DNA of 64,000 nucleotides from Atopobiaceae bacterium (GCA_017533825.1 JAFWIE010000078.1:62001-126000), one strand, 5' to 3'; shown: positions 52,571-61,154, counted from the first letter of the stretch. Notes: generated by a model from the sequence alone, not told the origin. Numbers and translations: made by a program.

Positions 52571-53254
52571 ATGGAACTCTTTGCCAATCTTCGAACGTTT
52601 GGCCTCGACACGGTAATCTTGCGCCTGCTCGGTGCCTTAGTCTGCGGAACGATGGTGGGACTCGACCGCGAGATGCGCAACAAGAAGGCCGGTCTCAAGA
52701 CCCACGTGCTGGTGTGCCTCGGCGCCGCGCTCTGCATGATCGTCTCGGAGTGCATCATTCTCGGGCGCGATGGCATTACCACCGACGCGACGCGCGTTGC
52801 GGCAAACGTCGTGACCGGCGTGGGCTTCCTGTGCGCGGCAACCCTCATGACCAGGGGAAACGGATCGCTGCATGGCCTCACCACGGCGGCGGGCCTCTGG
52901 ACGACGGCCATCATCGGACTTGCCTGCGGCACCGGATGGCTTGAGATTGGCCTGCTCACCTCGGCCCTCATGCTCTTGGTGTTTCTCGTCTTTGGCCGCG
53001 TGGACGACTACATCACCCGCATCTCTCGTGGCTTCGACCTCTATGCGGAACTCGTGGACTACGAGGAGGTCCCGAAGCTGCTTGACGCGCTGCACGCGCA
53101 CGAGGTGCACTTCAGCGGCCTGCAGGTCACCAAGAGCCCCGTGGGTTCGGTCATCGTCCAGCTCAACGCCATCACACGCCACCTCGGCGAGAAGGAAGCC
53201 CTCGCAGAGCACCTGAAGTCGCTCGAGTGCGTTCGCTACCTGGAGATGTTCTAG
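52571..53254 (+). CDS. MgtC/SapB family membrane protein
   Basis: 227 residues. About five membrane helices (to about 145) with MgtC marks GALVCGTMVGLDREMRNKKAG, KTHVLVCLGAAL and GVGFLCAATLM...GLTTAAGLWTTAIIGLA. A C-terminal soluble ACT-like domain follows. Family members are linked to Mg2+ limitation, membrane potential and ATPase regulation. The start is behind GGAGGTACCC. Confidence 0.9.
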   Translation: MELFANLRTFGLDTVILRLLGALVCGTMVGLDREMRNKKAGLKTHVLVCLGAALCMIVSECIILGRDGITTDATRVAANVVTGVGFLCAATLMTRGNGSLHGLTTAAGLWTTAIIGLACGTGWLEIGLLTSALMLLVFLVFGRVDDYITRISRGFDLYAELVDYEEVPKLLDALHAHEVHFSGLQVTKSPVGSVIVQLNAITRHLGEKEALAEHLKSLECVRYLEMF

Positions 53255-53327
53255 CAGCGACGAAGACAACGGCGCCACGGAGGCAGCGGCGCCAGAGACG
53301 TCCCGTCCCGGAGCCACATCGCTAGCG

Positions 53328-54116
53328 TCACATCCCCAGCAACGCGCGGTACAGCCGCTCGTCCGTCTCGCCAAACACATTGAACACCACAGCCATACTC
53401 GAGCCGTGCTCGTCGAGCCACTCCCTCACCGTGCGCACGGCAATCTCTGCGGCTTCGCGCTGCGGGAAGCCAAAGACACCCGTACTGATGCAGCAGAACG
53501 CAACGGAGCTCAGGTCTTCTGCAGCGGCAGCGTCAAGGCAGGCACGATAGCACGAGGCGAGCTGCACGCGATGGCGCACGGTCGGCCTGCCGTTCGCAAT
53601 GGGTCCCACGGTATGGATGATGCGCTTCGACGGCAGGTTGTAGGCACCCGTGACCTTTGCCTGCCCGGTCGGCTCCTCGTAGCCCTGCTCCCCCATGATG
53701 CGCGCGCACTCGATGCGCAGCTGCACGCCGGCAAAGGTGTGAATCGCGTTGTCGATGCAGCGGTGCCCGGGCGTCCAGCAGCCCAGCATCTGGGAGTTTG
53801 CGGCATTGACGATGGCGTCGGCCGCAAACGTTGTGATGTCTCCACGCCACAGGCGCAGGCGCCGGCGCAGGTCCGCCGATGCCTCCGCCTCGTCCACGGC
53901 GTGCACGCCAGCCTCGCCGATAAGCCCCTGCAACAGCTCGTCCTGCTCCGCAAGGAACGTCTCGCCCGCAGGCCAGGGCGGGCGCGTATTGACCAACGCG
54001 CGGAACGCCGACCAGAGCTCATCGACCTCACACGTTTGGGGAGGCACCGCACCACGCTCGGCACAGAGCGCGTCCACGAGGTTCTCCAACAACTGCAGCT
54101 TGCGCGGTTCTTCCAT
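53328..54116 (-). CDS. Zinc-dependent macrodomain protein (ADP-ribosyl hydrolase type)
   Basis: 262 residues. An N-terminal helical domain (about 1-90) precedes a macrodomain. The diagnostic stretch is AIVNAANSQMLGCWTPGHRC followed by IDNAIHTFAG: NAAN binds ADP-ribose and the Cys/His/Cys residues match the zinc ligands of the SirTM-associated macrodomain class, which removes ADP-ribose from proteins. A second site is HTVGPI and CCISTGVFGFP. No sirtuin (SirTM), lipoate or GcvH-like neighbour is present, unlike the known operons. Start at 54116 behind AGAGGCG. Confidence 0.88.
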   Translation of the reverse strand: MEEPRKLQLLENLVDALCAERGAVPPQTCEVDELWSAFRALVNTRPPWPAGETFLAEQDELLQGLIGEAGVHAVDEAEASADLRRRLRLWRGDITTFAADAIVNAANSQMLGCWTPGHRCIDNAIHTFAGVQLRIECARIMGEQGYEEPTGQAKVTGAYNLPSKRIIHTVGPIANGRPTVRHRVQLASCYRACLDAAAAEDLSSVAFCCISTGVFGFPQREAAEIAVRTVREWLDEHGSSMAVVFNVFGETDERLYRALLGM

Positions 54117-54382
54117 GGCGATTCGCCTCTCCCCAGCGTCCAACACCTTGTCCAGCGCCGATTGATGCCACGTCAGTAATCCACCGCCCGATGGTCTTGT
54201 CGGCGTCGCCAACTACCATACATGCGGCAGGGACCGCGGCCGCACCGTTCCACCAAAGAGTTTACGCCAACGATTCAACGCGAGTTTGAGACGTGCCGCT
54301 TCACCTGCCCGGGCAAACCTTCGGCGGCTCAAACGTGGTATCGTTACCTCGTGTACAGCGACGCCAGGGGATGAGGACAAAC

Positions 54383-55414
54383 GTGGACAGAATCACGAGC
54401 ATGCTTGTGTGGCAGATGGCACAGATTCTTGGATACAAGGACCGGGACGAGATCGTCGACCATGCGATCCTGATGGTCGTCGACTTCGATACCGACCGCT
54501 GCGTTCCCGTCTTTGTCGGTGCGCGGTTCGAGACACCGATCATCGATTCCGACAAGCAGTCTTGGAGCAGCATCAGGAAGCTCATCGTCTCGAACTTCAT
54601 CTCGCCGCAGCATCGTGACTCAGTCTCCAACTTCTACTCGGACGAGGCCGCAAGACAACGGTTCGAAGCCGGCAACGTCTTCGACTCCGAGAAGTACACC
54701 TCATTGGACTCGCACGGCATTCCCCGTTGGACCCTCACCATTCAGCACCTCTTCATGAGCACCGCATCGGCACAAGCTTTGGCCGATGGTCTCTTGGCGC
54801 TCGACGCACAGCCGCCCGAGTCCCACACGCCCGTGCCTGACGACGCGAATACATCACGGAAGCCGCACCTCATGTCGTATTTCCTCACCATCGAAATCGA
54901 CGAGGCGGACAAGAACATGGAGGCTCTTCAGTATCTGGCGCAGCACGACCAACTCACCGGCCTCTTCAACCGCCACATGATCAGCGTCCTTGTCAACGAC
55001 GGACCGTCGGTGGTCATCGCGATCGACATCAACCTGTTCAAGGAAGTCAACGACGAGTACGGACATGCGGCGGGAGACGCGGCGCTGTGCGCACTCTCCG
55101 CCATGCTCCAGATTATCTTTGACCACGAGGGAGAAGACCTCATCTTCCGCGTCGGCGGCGACGAGTTCCTCGTGGTCATGAAGGGCGCGAGCGAGGAACG
55201 GGCACGCACCTGCATGGAGGCGCTTGCCGCCGACATCATCCTCCCCGTCGAACTCGACGACCCCCAGACGGGCAGCGCTCCCGAGGAGCCGACCTTCTCG
55301 GTGTCCATCGGCTATGCAATCTGCGACGGCGACTTTGTCTCGGCCCTCGAGCGTGCCGACGAGGCGCTCTACTACACCAAGGAACACGGGCGCAGGGGCT
55401 ATACTCGCGGCTAG
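54383..55414 (+). CDS. GGDEF domain protein (diguanylate cyclase)
   Basis: 343 residues, cytoplasmic. An N-terminal region of about 170 residues is a possible PAS or other sensor domain. The C-terminal GGDEF domain starts around HDQLTGLFNR and has the intact active site RVGGDEFLVV, predicting synthesis of c-di-GMP from two GTP. No RxxD inhibitory site is obvious just before GGDEF. GTG at 54383 (VDRITSML) follows GAGGA at five bases and is preferred; ATG at 54371 is possible. No c-di-GMP phosphodiesterase is in the window. Confidence 0.9.
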   Translation: MDRITSMLVWQMAQILGYKDRDEIVDHAILMVVDFDTDRCVPVFVGARFETPIIDSDKQSWSSIRKLIVSNFISPQHRDSVSNFYSDEAARQRFEAGNVFDSEKYTSLDSHGIPRWTLTIQHLFMSTASAQALADGLLALDAQPPESHTPVPDDANTSRKPHLMSYFLTIEIDEADKNMEALQYLAQHDQLTGLFNRHMISVLVNDGPSVVIAIDINLFKEVNDEYGHAAGDAALCALSAMLQIIFDHEGEDLIFRVGGDEFLVVMKGASEERARTCMEALAADIILPVELDDPQTGSAPEEPTFSVSIGYAICDGDFVSALERADEALYYTKEHGRRGYTRG

Positions 55415-55455
55415 GCGCCGAGGAACTGCCCGACGCCTAGCCCTTCGCGTAATCC

Positions 55456-55533
55456 GCTGCCTGATCTCGGCCGCCTAACGCGCCGCCTGATCTCGGTCGC
55501 CTCACGCGCCGCCCGATCTCCGCCACCTAGATC
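55456..55533. repeat. Three 26-bp tandem copies at the 3' end of the gshA-cysE fusion
   Basis: Copies at 55456-55481, 55482-55507 and 55508-55533, consensus GCYGCCTGATCTCGGYCGCC. The third contains the stop codon region (55527-55529) of the fusion gene; the other two are diverged duplicates beyond the stop. Confidence 0.85.
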
Positions 55534-57737
55534 TCGTAGCACCACACGGGCTCAGGCTCGCCCATGCGCCGGACCACGATCTCCTGGTCCTTCACGCCCA
55601 CGCGCGCGTTCTCGGGCACCGACTCACACACGAAGGCGCTGCCGCCGATGACCGACCCGGAGCCAATCATGGTATCGCCGCCCAGAACGCTGGCGTTCGA
55701 GTAGACCGTGACGTAGTCGCCCAGCGTGGGATGCCGCTTGACGCCCGAGAGCGCCTGACCCTTGCGCGTGGAGGTGGCGCCCAGCGTGACACCTTGGTAG
55801 ATCTTCGCATGGTCGCCGATGATGGTGGTCTCGCCGATCACCACGCCCGTGCCGTGATCGATGAAGAAGTACTCGCCGATGGTCGCACCCGGCGCGATGT
55901 CGATGCCCGTCTCGCTGTGGGCGCGCTCGCTCATGAGGCGCGGAATCAGGGGCACGCCGCGCACGAAGAGCTCGTGGGCAATGCGATGCACCAAAATCGC
56001 ATGCATGCCCGGATACGTGAGGATGACCTCCTCGCGGCTGTGTGCCGCCGGGTCTCCCTCGAAGGCCGCCTCGGCATCCTTGAGGATGAGCGACTGAATG
56101 TGCGGTAGCTCGTCGAGAAACTCCTCCGCGATGCGTTCCGCACGCATCTGCGCCTCCCCCTCGGGGAGGTTCCAATCGTCGTAAAGGAGCGCACGGCGTA
56201 CCTGCTCGGCCAGTACTCGCTCGATGCGCAGCAGGCGTTCTCCGACCAAGGTGCCAGAGCTCGCCCCAGCAGGCGTCTCGTCGTCGAAGTAGCCAGGGAA
56301 GAGCAGCGCGCGGACCTCGTCGATGAGCCCGTACACGATGGCGCGGCGCGGGAAGATGCGCTTGTGCTCCATGAAGAACGCGTCCTCGGCAACGTACCCC
56401 TCGCGGATCGCGGCGACGCGTCGGTCCAGGCGTGCGCTGCGTGCACTGCCCTCGCCCGTCTCCACGCCTTGCCCCGCATGCCACCAGGCCTTGTCGGCGG
56501 CGAACCGCGCGAGGGCATCCAAGTACGGTCGCTCGTCTCCGTCAAGCGCCTCGCGCGCCAGCGAGAAGAGCAGGTTCTCCCAGGCGACCAGCGGCTTGCC
56601 ATACACGTCGGCCTCGATGCCGTCGGCCTGAATCGAGCTTATCGCACCGCTCACGGCTGCCGAGGAGAGCGGCCACACGCCGTCGTGCACGCCCAGCGCC
56701 TCCTCGATGGCCGCCAGCGAAGACTCGGAATAGAAGAGTCCCTTGATGAGCGCGACGTATCCCGGGATGCACGGCGCGGGCAGACAGTCGGCAGCCCGCA
56801 CCTCCACGAACTGCTTGAGGCGCACGTCGGGCCACACCATCGAGGCAACGTGCTCGACGTCGGCGCGCGTCATGGGCGCATCCGCATAGGCTTCCTCGGC
56901 CGATATCGTGAAGGCCTCGCGCCGCGACGGGCCGTCGGGATCGGACGCCGCCGGCCGCGTGACGAAGATGGGCGGGATGCGCAGCAGCCAGTCGGCGTAG
57001 GCCTCGAAGCCAAAGTCCTTGGCAAAGAGCCCCGGCACCGTCCCACAGCGCACGTCGTCGACCTCGCGCCACAGCTGCAGCCTGCGGACGGGTACGTGGT
57101 TGGGCTTGCCCTCGTAGGTATGCGTGTTGTCTGCGATGGCGGCAAGGACCGGCGCGAGGGCACCCGCCACGCGCATCTTGCGCACGGCATCGGCCTCGTC
57201 CGCATAGTCCACCGAGACCTGCGTGGACGCAGACCCGCGCATCATGCGCATGCCATGGCTCCCGATGCTCGCGAAGTAGCGATCCATGAAGTCGTAGCGG
57301 CGCTTGGGAATGAGCGCGAGCTCCTCCGCGCACCGGTCCGGGTGATATCCCCTGTTTACCAGATGCGCGCCAAAGGGCTGGGCGAACGACTCGACCCGCT
57401 CACGAAAGCGCTGGTAGAGCACGTCGACCTGCACCACGCTCTTGAGCGGGGCAGCGCTTATCTCGAGCTGGGCAGCCGGCTCGAGCGTCACCGACCCATC
57501 CTCCCCCGCCAATCCAAGCAAGTCACCGCGCTCGTTGTATTCCTCCTTGGGGAACCATCGAGAAAGACAGCCCAAGAGGTCGCGCACGCCGGGAAGGTCG
57601 CGCGTGGGCTCGTAGCTCATGGGCCTGCCGTCTCCTGCGACCACGAAGTGCTCGACCTCAAGGCCCAGCAGCTCGCAGTTCTCCGCCCCCTTGCAGCCTT
57701 CCTCAAAGAACTTGACAAGTGCTTGTTTGTTCGTCAT
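55527..57737 (-). CDS. Fused glutamate-cysteine ligase / serine O-acetyltransferase
   Basis: 736 residues, two enzymes in one chain. Residues about 1-420 are a GCS2-type glutamate-cysteine ligase: LLGLEVEHFVV, LEPAAQLEISAAP, MRGSASTQVSVDY, and EVRAADCLPAPCIPGY. Residues about 440-725 are a serine acetyltransferase: helical N-part with AHSREEVILTYPGMHAILVH, then the left-handed beta-helix with IDHGTGVVIGETTIIGD and SGVKRHPTLGDYV (catalytic His). Together they would make O-acetylserine for cysteine and then gamma-glutamylcysteine. No glutathione synthetase domain is present. Start at 57737 behind AGGAGGCG. Confidence 0.9.
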   Translation of the reverse strand: MTNKQALVKFFEEGCKGAENCELLGLEVEHFVVAGDGRPMSYEPTRDLPGVRDLLGCLSRWFPKEEYNERGDLLGLAGEDGSVTLEPAAQLEISAAPLKSVVQVDVLYQRFRERVESFAQPFGAHLVNRGYHPDRCAEELALIPKRRYDFMDRYFASIGSHGMRMMRGSASTQVSVDYADEADAVRKMRVAGALAPVLAAIADNTHTYEGKPNHVPVRRLQLWREVDDVRCGTVPGLFAKDFGFEAYADWLLRIPPIFVTRPAASDPDGPSRREAFTISAEEAYADAPMTRADVEHVASMVWPDVRLKQFVEVRAADCLPAPCIPGYVALIKGLFYSESSLAAIEEALGVHDGVWPLSSAAVSGAISSIQADGIEADVYGKPLVAWENLLFSLAREALDGDERPYLDALARFAADKAWWHAGQGVETGEGSARSARLDRRVAAIREGYVAEDAFFMEHKRIFPRRAIVYGLIDEVRALLFPGYFDDETPAGASSGTLVGERLLRIERVLAEQVRRALLYDDWNLPEGEAQMRAERIAEEFLDELPHIQSLILKDAEAAFEGDPAAHSREEVILTYPGMHAILVHRIAHELFVRGVPLIPRLMSERAHSETGIDIAPGATIGEYFFIDHGTGVVIGETTIIGDHAKIYQGVTLGATSTRKGQALSGVKRHPTLGDYVTVYSNASVLGGDTMIGSGSVIGGSAFVCESVPENARVGVKDQEIVVRRMGEPEPVWCYEI

Positions 57738-57760
57738 ATGCGCCTCCTCTCGCAAAGGCA

Positions 57761-57782
57761 ATTATAACGATGCGACATCGTT
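57761..57782 (-). promoter_or_regulatory. -10 box and palindromic operator of the gshA-cysE fusion
   Basis: On the minus strand TATAAT is at 57766-57761. The palindrome AACGATG-CGA-CATCGTT (57766-57782) abuts it, so a regulator bound there would cover the core promoter. The -35 box is not clear. Confidence 0.5.
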
Positions 57783-57812
57783 CAAACAGCGAGCGTAGTC
57801 ATACAATTTGCC

Positions 57813-57852
57813 GATGGGCGGCAATGTCCGATTGTGAACACTGCCGCCCATC
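57813..57852 (-). terminator. Terminator-like hairpin after the GH13 gene
   Basis: GATGGGCGGCA (57813-57823) pairs with TGCCGCCCATC (57842-57852), 21 bp past the GH13 stop. No T tract on the minus strand beyond a short AT-rich stretch. Confidence 0.6.
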
Positions 57853-57873
57853 TCACTCACCTATCGCACGCTG

Positions 57874-59205
57874 CTAGCGCTCGCAGAGCCACCAGTGGCA
57901 GCTGTACGGCTCCACGTCCGAACCACCACCGAAGTCGTGGTCCTCACCCGTGAGCAAGTCCACCGCACGGCCGCAGTTGGCGTTGAAGTGAAGCTGCGCC
58001 GGCTCGGAGGAAGCGTTGATGGCTACGATCACGCGCTGTCCCTCGGCCTCGCGCTGGAATACGAGATGCGTGGGTTGCACCTGCAGCTCGTGATAGTCGC
58101 CAGCCCACATCGCCGGGTTCTCGCGCTTGGCCTTGGCGAGGGTGGCAATCCAATCGGTGAGTTCGTTCCACTCCGGTGCCTCGAGCGCCGGACGCAGCTC
58201 GTGGTCGCCGAACTTCTGCTCGCCCTCGATGCCCCATTCGCTGCCGTAGTACACGCACGGCACACCGCACATGCCAAAGAGCAGGCCGTAGAGCGGCTTG
58301 AGCATCTTCTTGTCGGCGATTTGGGTGGCGATGCGCGGGACGTCGTGGTTGTCCACGAAGTTCAGCAGGTGCTTGCCGGTGTAGAGGTCCCAAGGCTTGT
58401 CGCCGCTCTGGCGCTCGAGCGCATAGGCGATCTCGTGCATGTTACCTGCGTTCATGGAGCTCCAAAGGCCCTTGTATGCCTCGTAGTTGGTCACGGTGTC
58501 GCAGAGCTCGTCGCTCATCCACAGGTTATAGTCGCCAAACATCGTCTCGCCTAGCAGCAGGAACTTCTCGCCGCGCTTCTCGGTGAGCTCGTTGGCGACC
58601 TGGCGCAGATAGCCGAGGAAGCCCTTGTCGAGGCAGTAGGCCACGTCGAGCCGCAGGCCGTCGATGTCGTAGGTGCGCTCCCAGTCGCGGATGACCTCGG
58701 CGCAATACTCGTTGAGGCCGAAGTCCTGGTGGTTGAGCTTCACCAGGTAGGGCACGCCCGCCCAGGTGTCGTAACTGAGTCCGTCACCGTATTCGTTGTT
58801 GCCACCCCAGTTGATGTTGAACCAGTTGGCATAGTCGCTTGCCTCGCGGTTCTCGAGCACGTCTTGGAAGGCCCAGAAGCTGCGGCCCACGTGGTTGAAC
58901 ACGCCGTCGAGCAGTACGCGGATGCCCGCCTCGTGGAAGGCTGCGACCACGTTACGCAGGTCCTCTTCCTCGCCCAGCCGCACGTCGACCTGGGTGTAGT
59001 TGATGGTGTCGTAGCCGTGCGCCTCGCTCTCGAAGACGGGGTTGAGAATGACGCAGTTCACCCCAAGCTTCACGAGGTGCTCAATCCAACCGTTGTCGAT
59101 GAGTTGGAGGATGCGGCTCTCCAGGACGCCGTCGTTCTCGTAGGGGGCGCCCGTCAGACCCAAGGGATAGATCTGGTAAACCACGGAATTGTCAAACCAG
59201 CTCAT
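57874..59205 (-). CDS. GH13 family alpha-amylase-like enzyme
   Basis: 443 residues, cytoplasmic, no signal. Catalytic (beta/alpha)8 barrel with region I LLDGVFNHVG, region II DGLRLDVAY (nucleophile Asp), region III LLLGETMFGD (acid/base Glu) and region IV NFVDNHDVPR (stabilising Asp). A short C-terminal beta domain follows (VIVAINASSEPAQLHF). It is small for an amylase and may be a maltodextrin glucosidase. The start at 59205 overlaps the upstream sortase-like gene by ATGA and follows GAGAGGAGC. Confidence 0.9.
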   Translation of the reverse strand: MSWFDNSVVYQIYPLGLTGAPYENDGVLESRILQLIDNGWIEHLVKLGVNCVILNPVFESEAHGYDTINYTQVDVRLGEEEDLRNVVAAFHEAGIRVLLDGVFNHVGRSFWAFQDVLENREASDYANWFNINWGGNNEYGDGLSYDTWAGVPYLVKLNHQDFGLNEYCAEVIRDWERTYDIDGLRLDVAYCLDKGFLGYLRQVANELTEKRGEKFLLLGETMFGDYNLWMSDELCDTVTNYEAYKGLWSSMNAGNMHEIAYALERQSGDKPWDLYTGKHLLNFVDNHDVPRIATQIADKKMLKPLYGLLFGMCGVPCVYYGSEWGIEGEQKFGDHELRPALEAPEWNELTDWIATLAKAKRENPAMWAGDYHELQVQPTHLVFQREAEGQRVIVAINASSEPAQLHFNANCGRAVDLLTGEDHDFGGGSDVEPYSCHWWLCER

Positions 59206-60044
59206 GCTGCTCCTCTCCAGTTTGTCATCCCCTCGATGGAGGGGGATTCAGGCATGGTACCGGAGTTCTGCGCATATGGCAAACGGACATGCTCCCAAGG
59301 GCTTGCCGACGGCTCGTCGACGGGGGCATCCTCGCGCATGGGCTGGCCTTCTTCTGGAATCGTCGGCAACGGAATCGTCGGCTGCGGTTCCCTGCTCTCG
59401 TCAAGGCGGATCGCACGAGGCTCCTCCCTGCGTTCGTCGATACCCGCCCAGCGCTTCGCTTCTTCGGCCGCGTCCCTCGTCGAGCACTCGCCACGCGCGT
59501 AGACAAAGCGACAATCGTCGGAGTCCGGAACGCACGTCTGAAAGACGGTCGCATCCCAGCCGACTGCCGACATCACGTCCTCATAGGCCGCATAGAGGTG
59601 CATGACAAGGGCGCCCTCCACCGTAACGAGGTTCCCGTTTATGGTGATCTGGTCGCCGGGCTCAAGCCCAAGAATCGCATCTCCGTACTCGCCATACGAG
59701 TGCGCGACGTAGTAGTGGGGCGCCCACTCGCTCAGGGATCCATCTGCAGGAGCCACGCCACCGTAATCCGCTCCGCACTCCCACGTGTATGAGAGGGGAT
59801 GCTCGGCAACGGCCTCCTCGTCCTCTTTCGACTCGTCCGCAGCTGCACTTGTCGCAGTGGTGAGCCTTCCCGACGCCATACGCGCGGCGTCGGTGTACGC
59901 GGCATCGGCGTGCGCGGCATCGGCGTGCGCGGCGTTGCCTTCCGGCGCGAGCGCAATCGCCGCGCTGACGACGAATGCCACCCACAAGCCTACGAGTCCA
60001 ATGGCCGTCAGTGGCGCTCCATCCTCCTGATCGATCCTCTGCAT
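59202..60044 (-). CDS. Sortase-like exported protein
   Basis: 280 residues. One N-terminal membrane helix (about 12-35), an Ala/Asp/His/Thr-rich linker encoded by 15-bp tandem repeats (about 36-60), then a domain with sortase-like order: YVAHSYGEYG (candidate catalytic His), LEPGDQITIN, VFQTCVPDSDDCRFVYA (candidate Cys in TC and Arg seven or so residues later). The C-terminal 70 residues are Pro/Glu-rich. The triad pattern supports a divergent sortase fold, but overall similarity is weak. It is unusual to find it translationally coupled to a cytoplasmic GH13 gene. Start at 60044 behind AAGGAGGT. Confidence 0.5.
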   Translation of the reverse strand: MQRIDQEDGAPLTAIGLVGLWVAFVVSAAIALAPEGNAAHADAAHADAAYTDAARMASGRLTTATSAAADESKEDEEAVAEHPLSYTWECGADYGGVAPADGSLSEWAPHYYVAHSYGEYGDAILGLEPGDQITINGNLVTVEGALVMHLYAAYEDVMSAVGWDATVFQTCVPDSDDCRFVYARGECSTRDAAEEAKRWAGIDERREEPRAIRLDESREPQPTIPLPTIPEEGQPMREDAPVDEPSASPWEHVRLPYAQNSGTMPESPSIEGMTNWRGAA

Positions 60045-60277
60045 CACAAGAACCTCCTTCGTTCGCATCTGTTCGCGTACAACAAACACGAAGCAACAGG
60101 TCCTTGCCTTTCAAATTGCTACTTTTGGGGCTATGGTGCCGCCCGCGAGGAAGGAATCCCCGTTGTACGCGAATCGAGTTCCACGTCACGCCGAGAACGC
60201 CATGACTCGCAAGCATGTGGCCGTTTACCTGCGGATTCTCTCATCGGGGTTTCCATGCTTGCAGAATGCACGCTTCC

Positions 60278-60340
60278 GCTCGCCCTTCTCGGGCGGGTGC
60301 TCGCCTTCCCGGGCGGATGCTCGCCTCACCCCGGGCGGGC
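60278..60340. repeat. Three tandem 20-22-bp units
   Basis: Units at 60278-60298, 60299-60318 and 60319-60340, consensus GCTCGCC-TC--CGGGCGG. No spacers; not CRISPR. Confidence 0.75.
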
Positions 60341-60350
60341 ATGTCACTTT

Positions 60351-60447
60351 CGCAACGGCACCCTTTGGAAATGGCGCCTACTCGCAACGGCATCCACTGG
60401 AAACGGCGCCCTTTGCCAACGATACCCTTTGGAAACGGCACCGATTG
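60351..60447. repeat. Three tandem units of about 32-34 bp
   Basis: Units at 60351-60382, 60383-60416 and about 60417-60447, sharing CAACGGCAYCC-TGGAAA-GGC. Imperfect, contiguous, no unique spacers. Confidence 0.7.
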
Positions 60448-60508
60448 CGCCACTCATGGGCCTCAATTCCCCGCGATCGCCGCGAAAGGCTAGCCGCGCG
60501 ATATAATC

Positions 60509-60686
60509 TTTGTGCATAAGTGCGGAAAATCGTAGCGCCTCTTGCCTACCAACTGGGATATTACCGAGTTTGATAACGATTTTCCGCAGTGGGTAAAATA
60601 GCCACTGTGGAAAATCGTTATCAAATGTGGTAAAAAGCCAGTTGGCATCGAATCAGGTCAACGATTTTCCGCACTAATTTGGTGTC
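60509..60686. repeat. 178-bp palindromic dispersed repeat, copy B
   Basis: Same length and ends as 6571-6748 (TTTGTGCATAAG at the left, ACTAATTTG-TGTC at the right) with the same nested inverted repeats. The inner 51 bp (60572-60622) are inverted relative to copy A: the segment between the inner arms here matches the reverse complement of that in copy A. Confidence 0.8.
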
Positions 60687-60695
60687 CTCTTCCCC

Positions 60696-60985
60696 TTGGG
60701 TCGATGTAATCCGGGAATCTCACAGGTTGGGGCGCCACATTCACGCAATGGCTTCGATGAATTCGCTGTAACCGTGCGCGCGAAAGGCGGGGAGATGCTC
60801 GGATGCATCCCAAGGCGCTGCATCAAGAGCGTCTCCGACAGACTCGCCCTTGGCATCGCGAACGACCCCGTCGACCTAGTCACTTTCTACGAACCCGAGG
60901 TCTATGAGGGGCCGTGAAGGTCGGCGTCAGCTTGAAGGAGGCGGCCGTGAAGGTCGGCGTCAGCTTGAAGGAATACCGAGACTAA
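60696..60985 (+). pseudogene. Frameshifted gene remnant of unknown family
   Basis: One frame encodes RAKGGEMLGCIPRRCIKSVSDRL and ends VTFYEPEVYEG before a TGA at 60915. A one-base shift in the GGGG run there restores a second open stretch, AVKVGVSLKEAAVKVGVSLKEYRD, ending at TAA 60985. The joined product looks like a natural C-terminus with an 11-codon in-frame duplication. No ribosome site or credible N-terminus is visible (the 178-bp repeat abuts it), so it is probably a 5'-deleted, frameshifted relic. Family not recognised. Confidence 0.5.
60910..60972. repeat. 33-bp in-frame tandem duplication in the remnant
   Basis: GGCCGTGAAGGTCGGCGTCA and the following 10 bases occur at 60910-60939 and, identical, at 60943-60972; period 33 bp, exactly 11 codons. 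Confidence 0.85.
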
Positions 60986-61154
60986 GCACAAGAAGCCGCC
61001 GCCTCGTCCGTTTTGACCTTCGCGAGAAGGTGTGATGAGAACGGCGGCCTATAATGGCGGCTCTTAATGCCCTGCTGAAGGTCAATCTGGTGGGATTTCG
61101 TTTAGTGAGGGTCATCTCCTAAGGCAGCGACCCTCCGACAGGCGGCCTATTCCC

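Larger units (their letters stand above)
60045..60508. other. Intergenic region with two tandem repeat arrays
   Basis: No supported gene in these 464 bp. It holds the arrays at 60278-60340 and 60351-60447 and leads directly into the 178-bp repeat copy B. ATATAAT at 60501-60507 lies right before that repeat. Confidence 0.5.

Noticed and set aside
56364..57767. 467-codon plus-strand frame over the gshA-cysE fusion
   Set aside because: Antisense shadow; the minus frame contains two recognised enzyme domains.
60278..60447. Possible CRISPR array
   Set aside because: Units are contiguous, imperfect and lack unique spacers; no cas genes are near.
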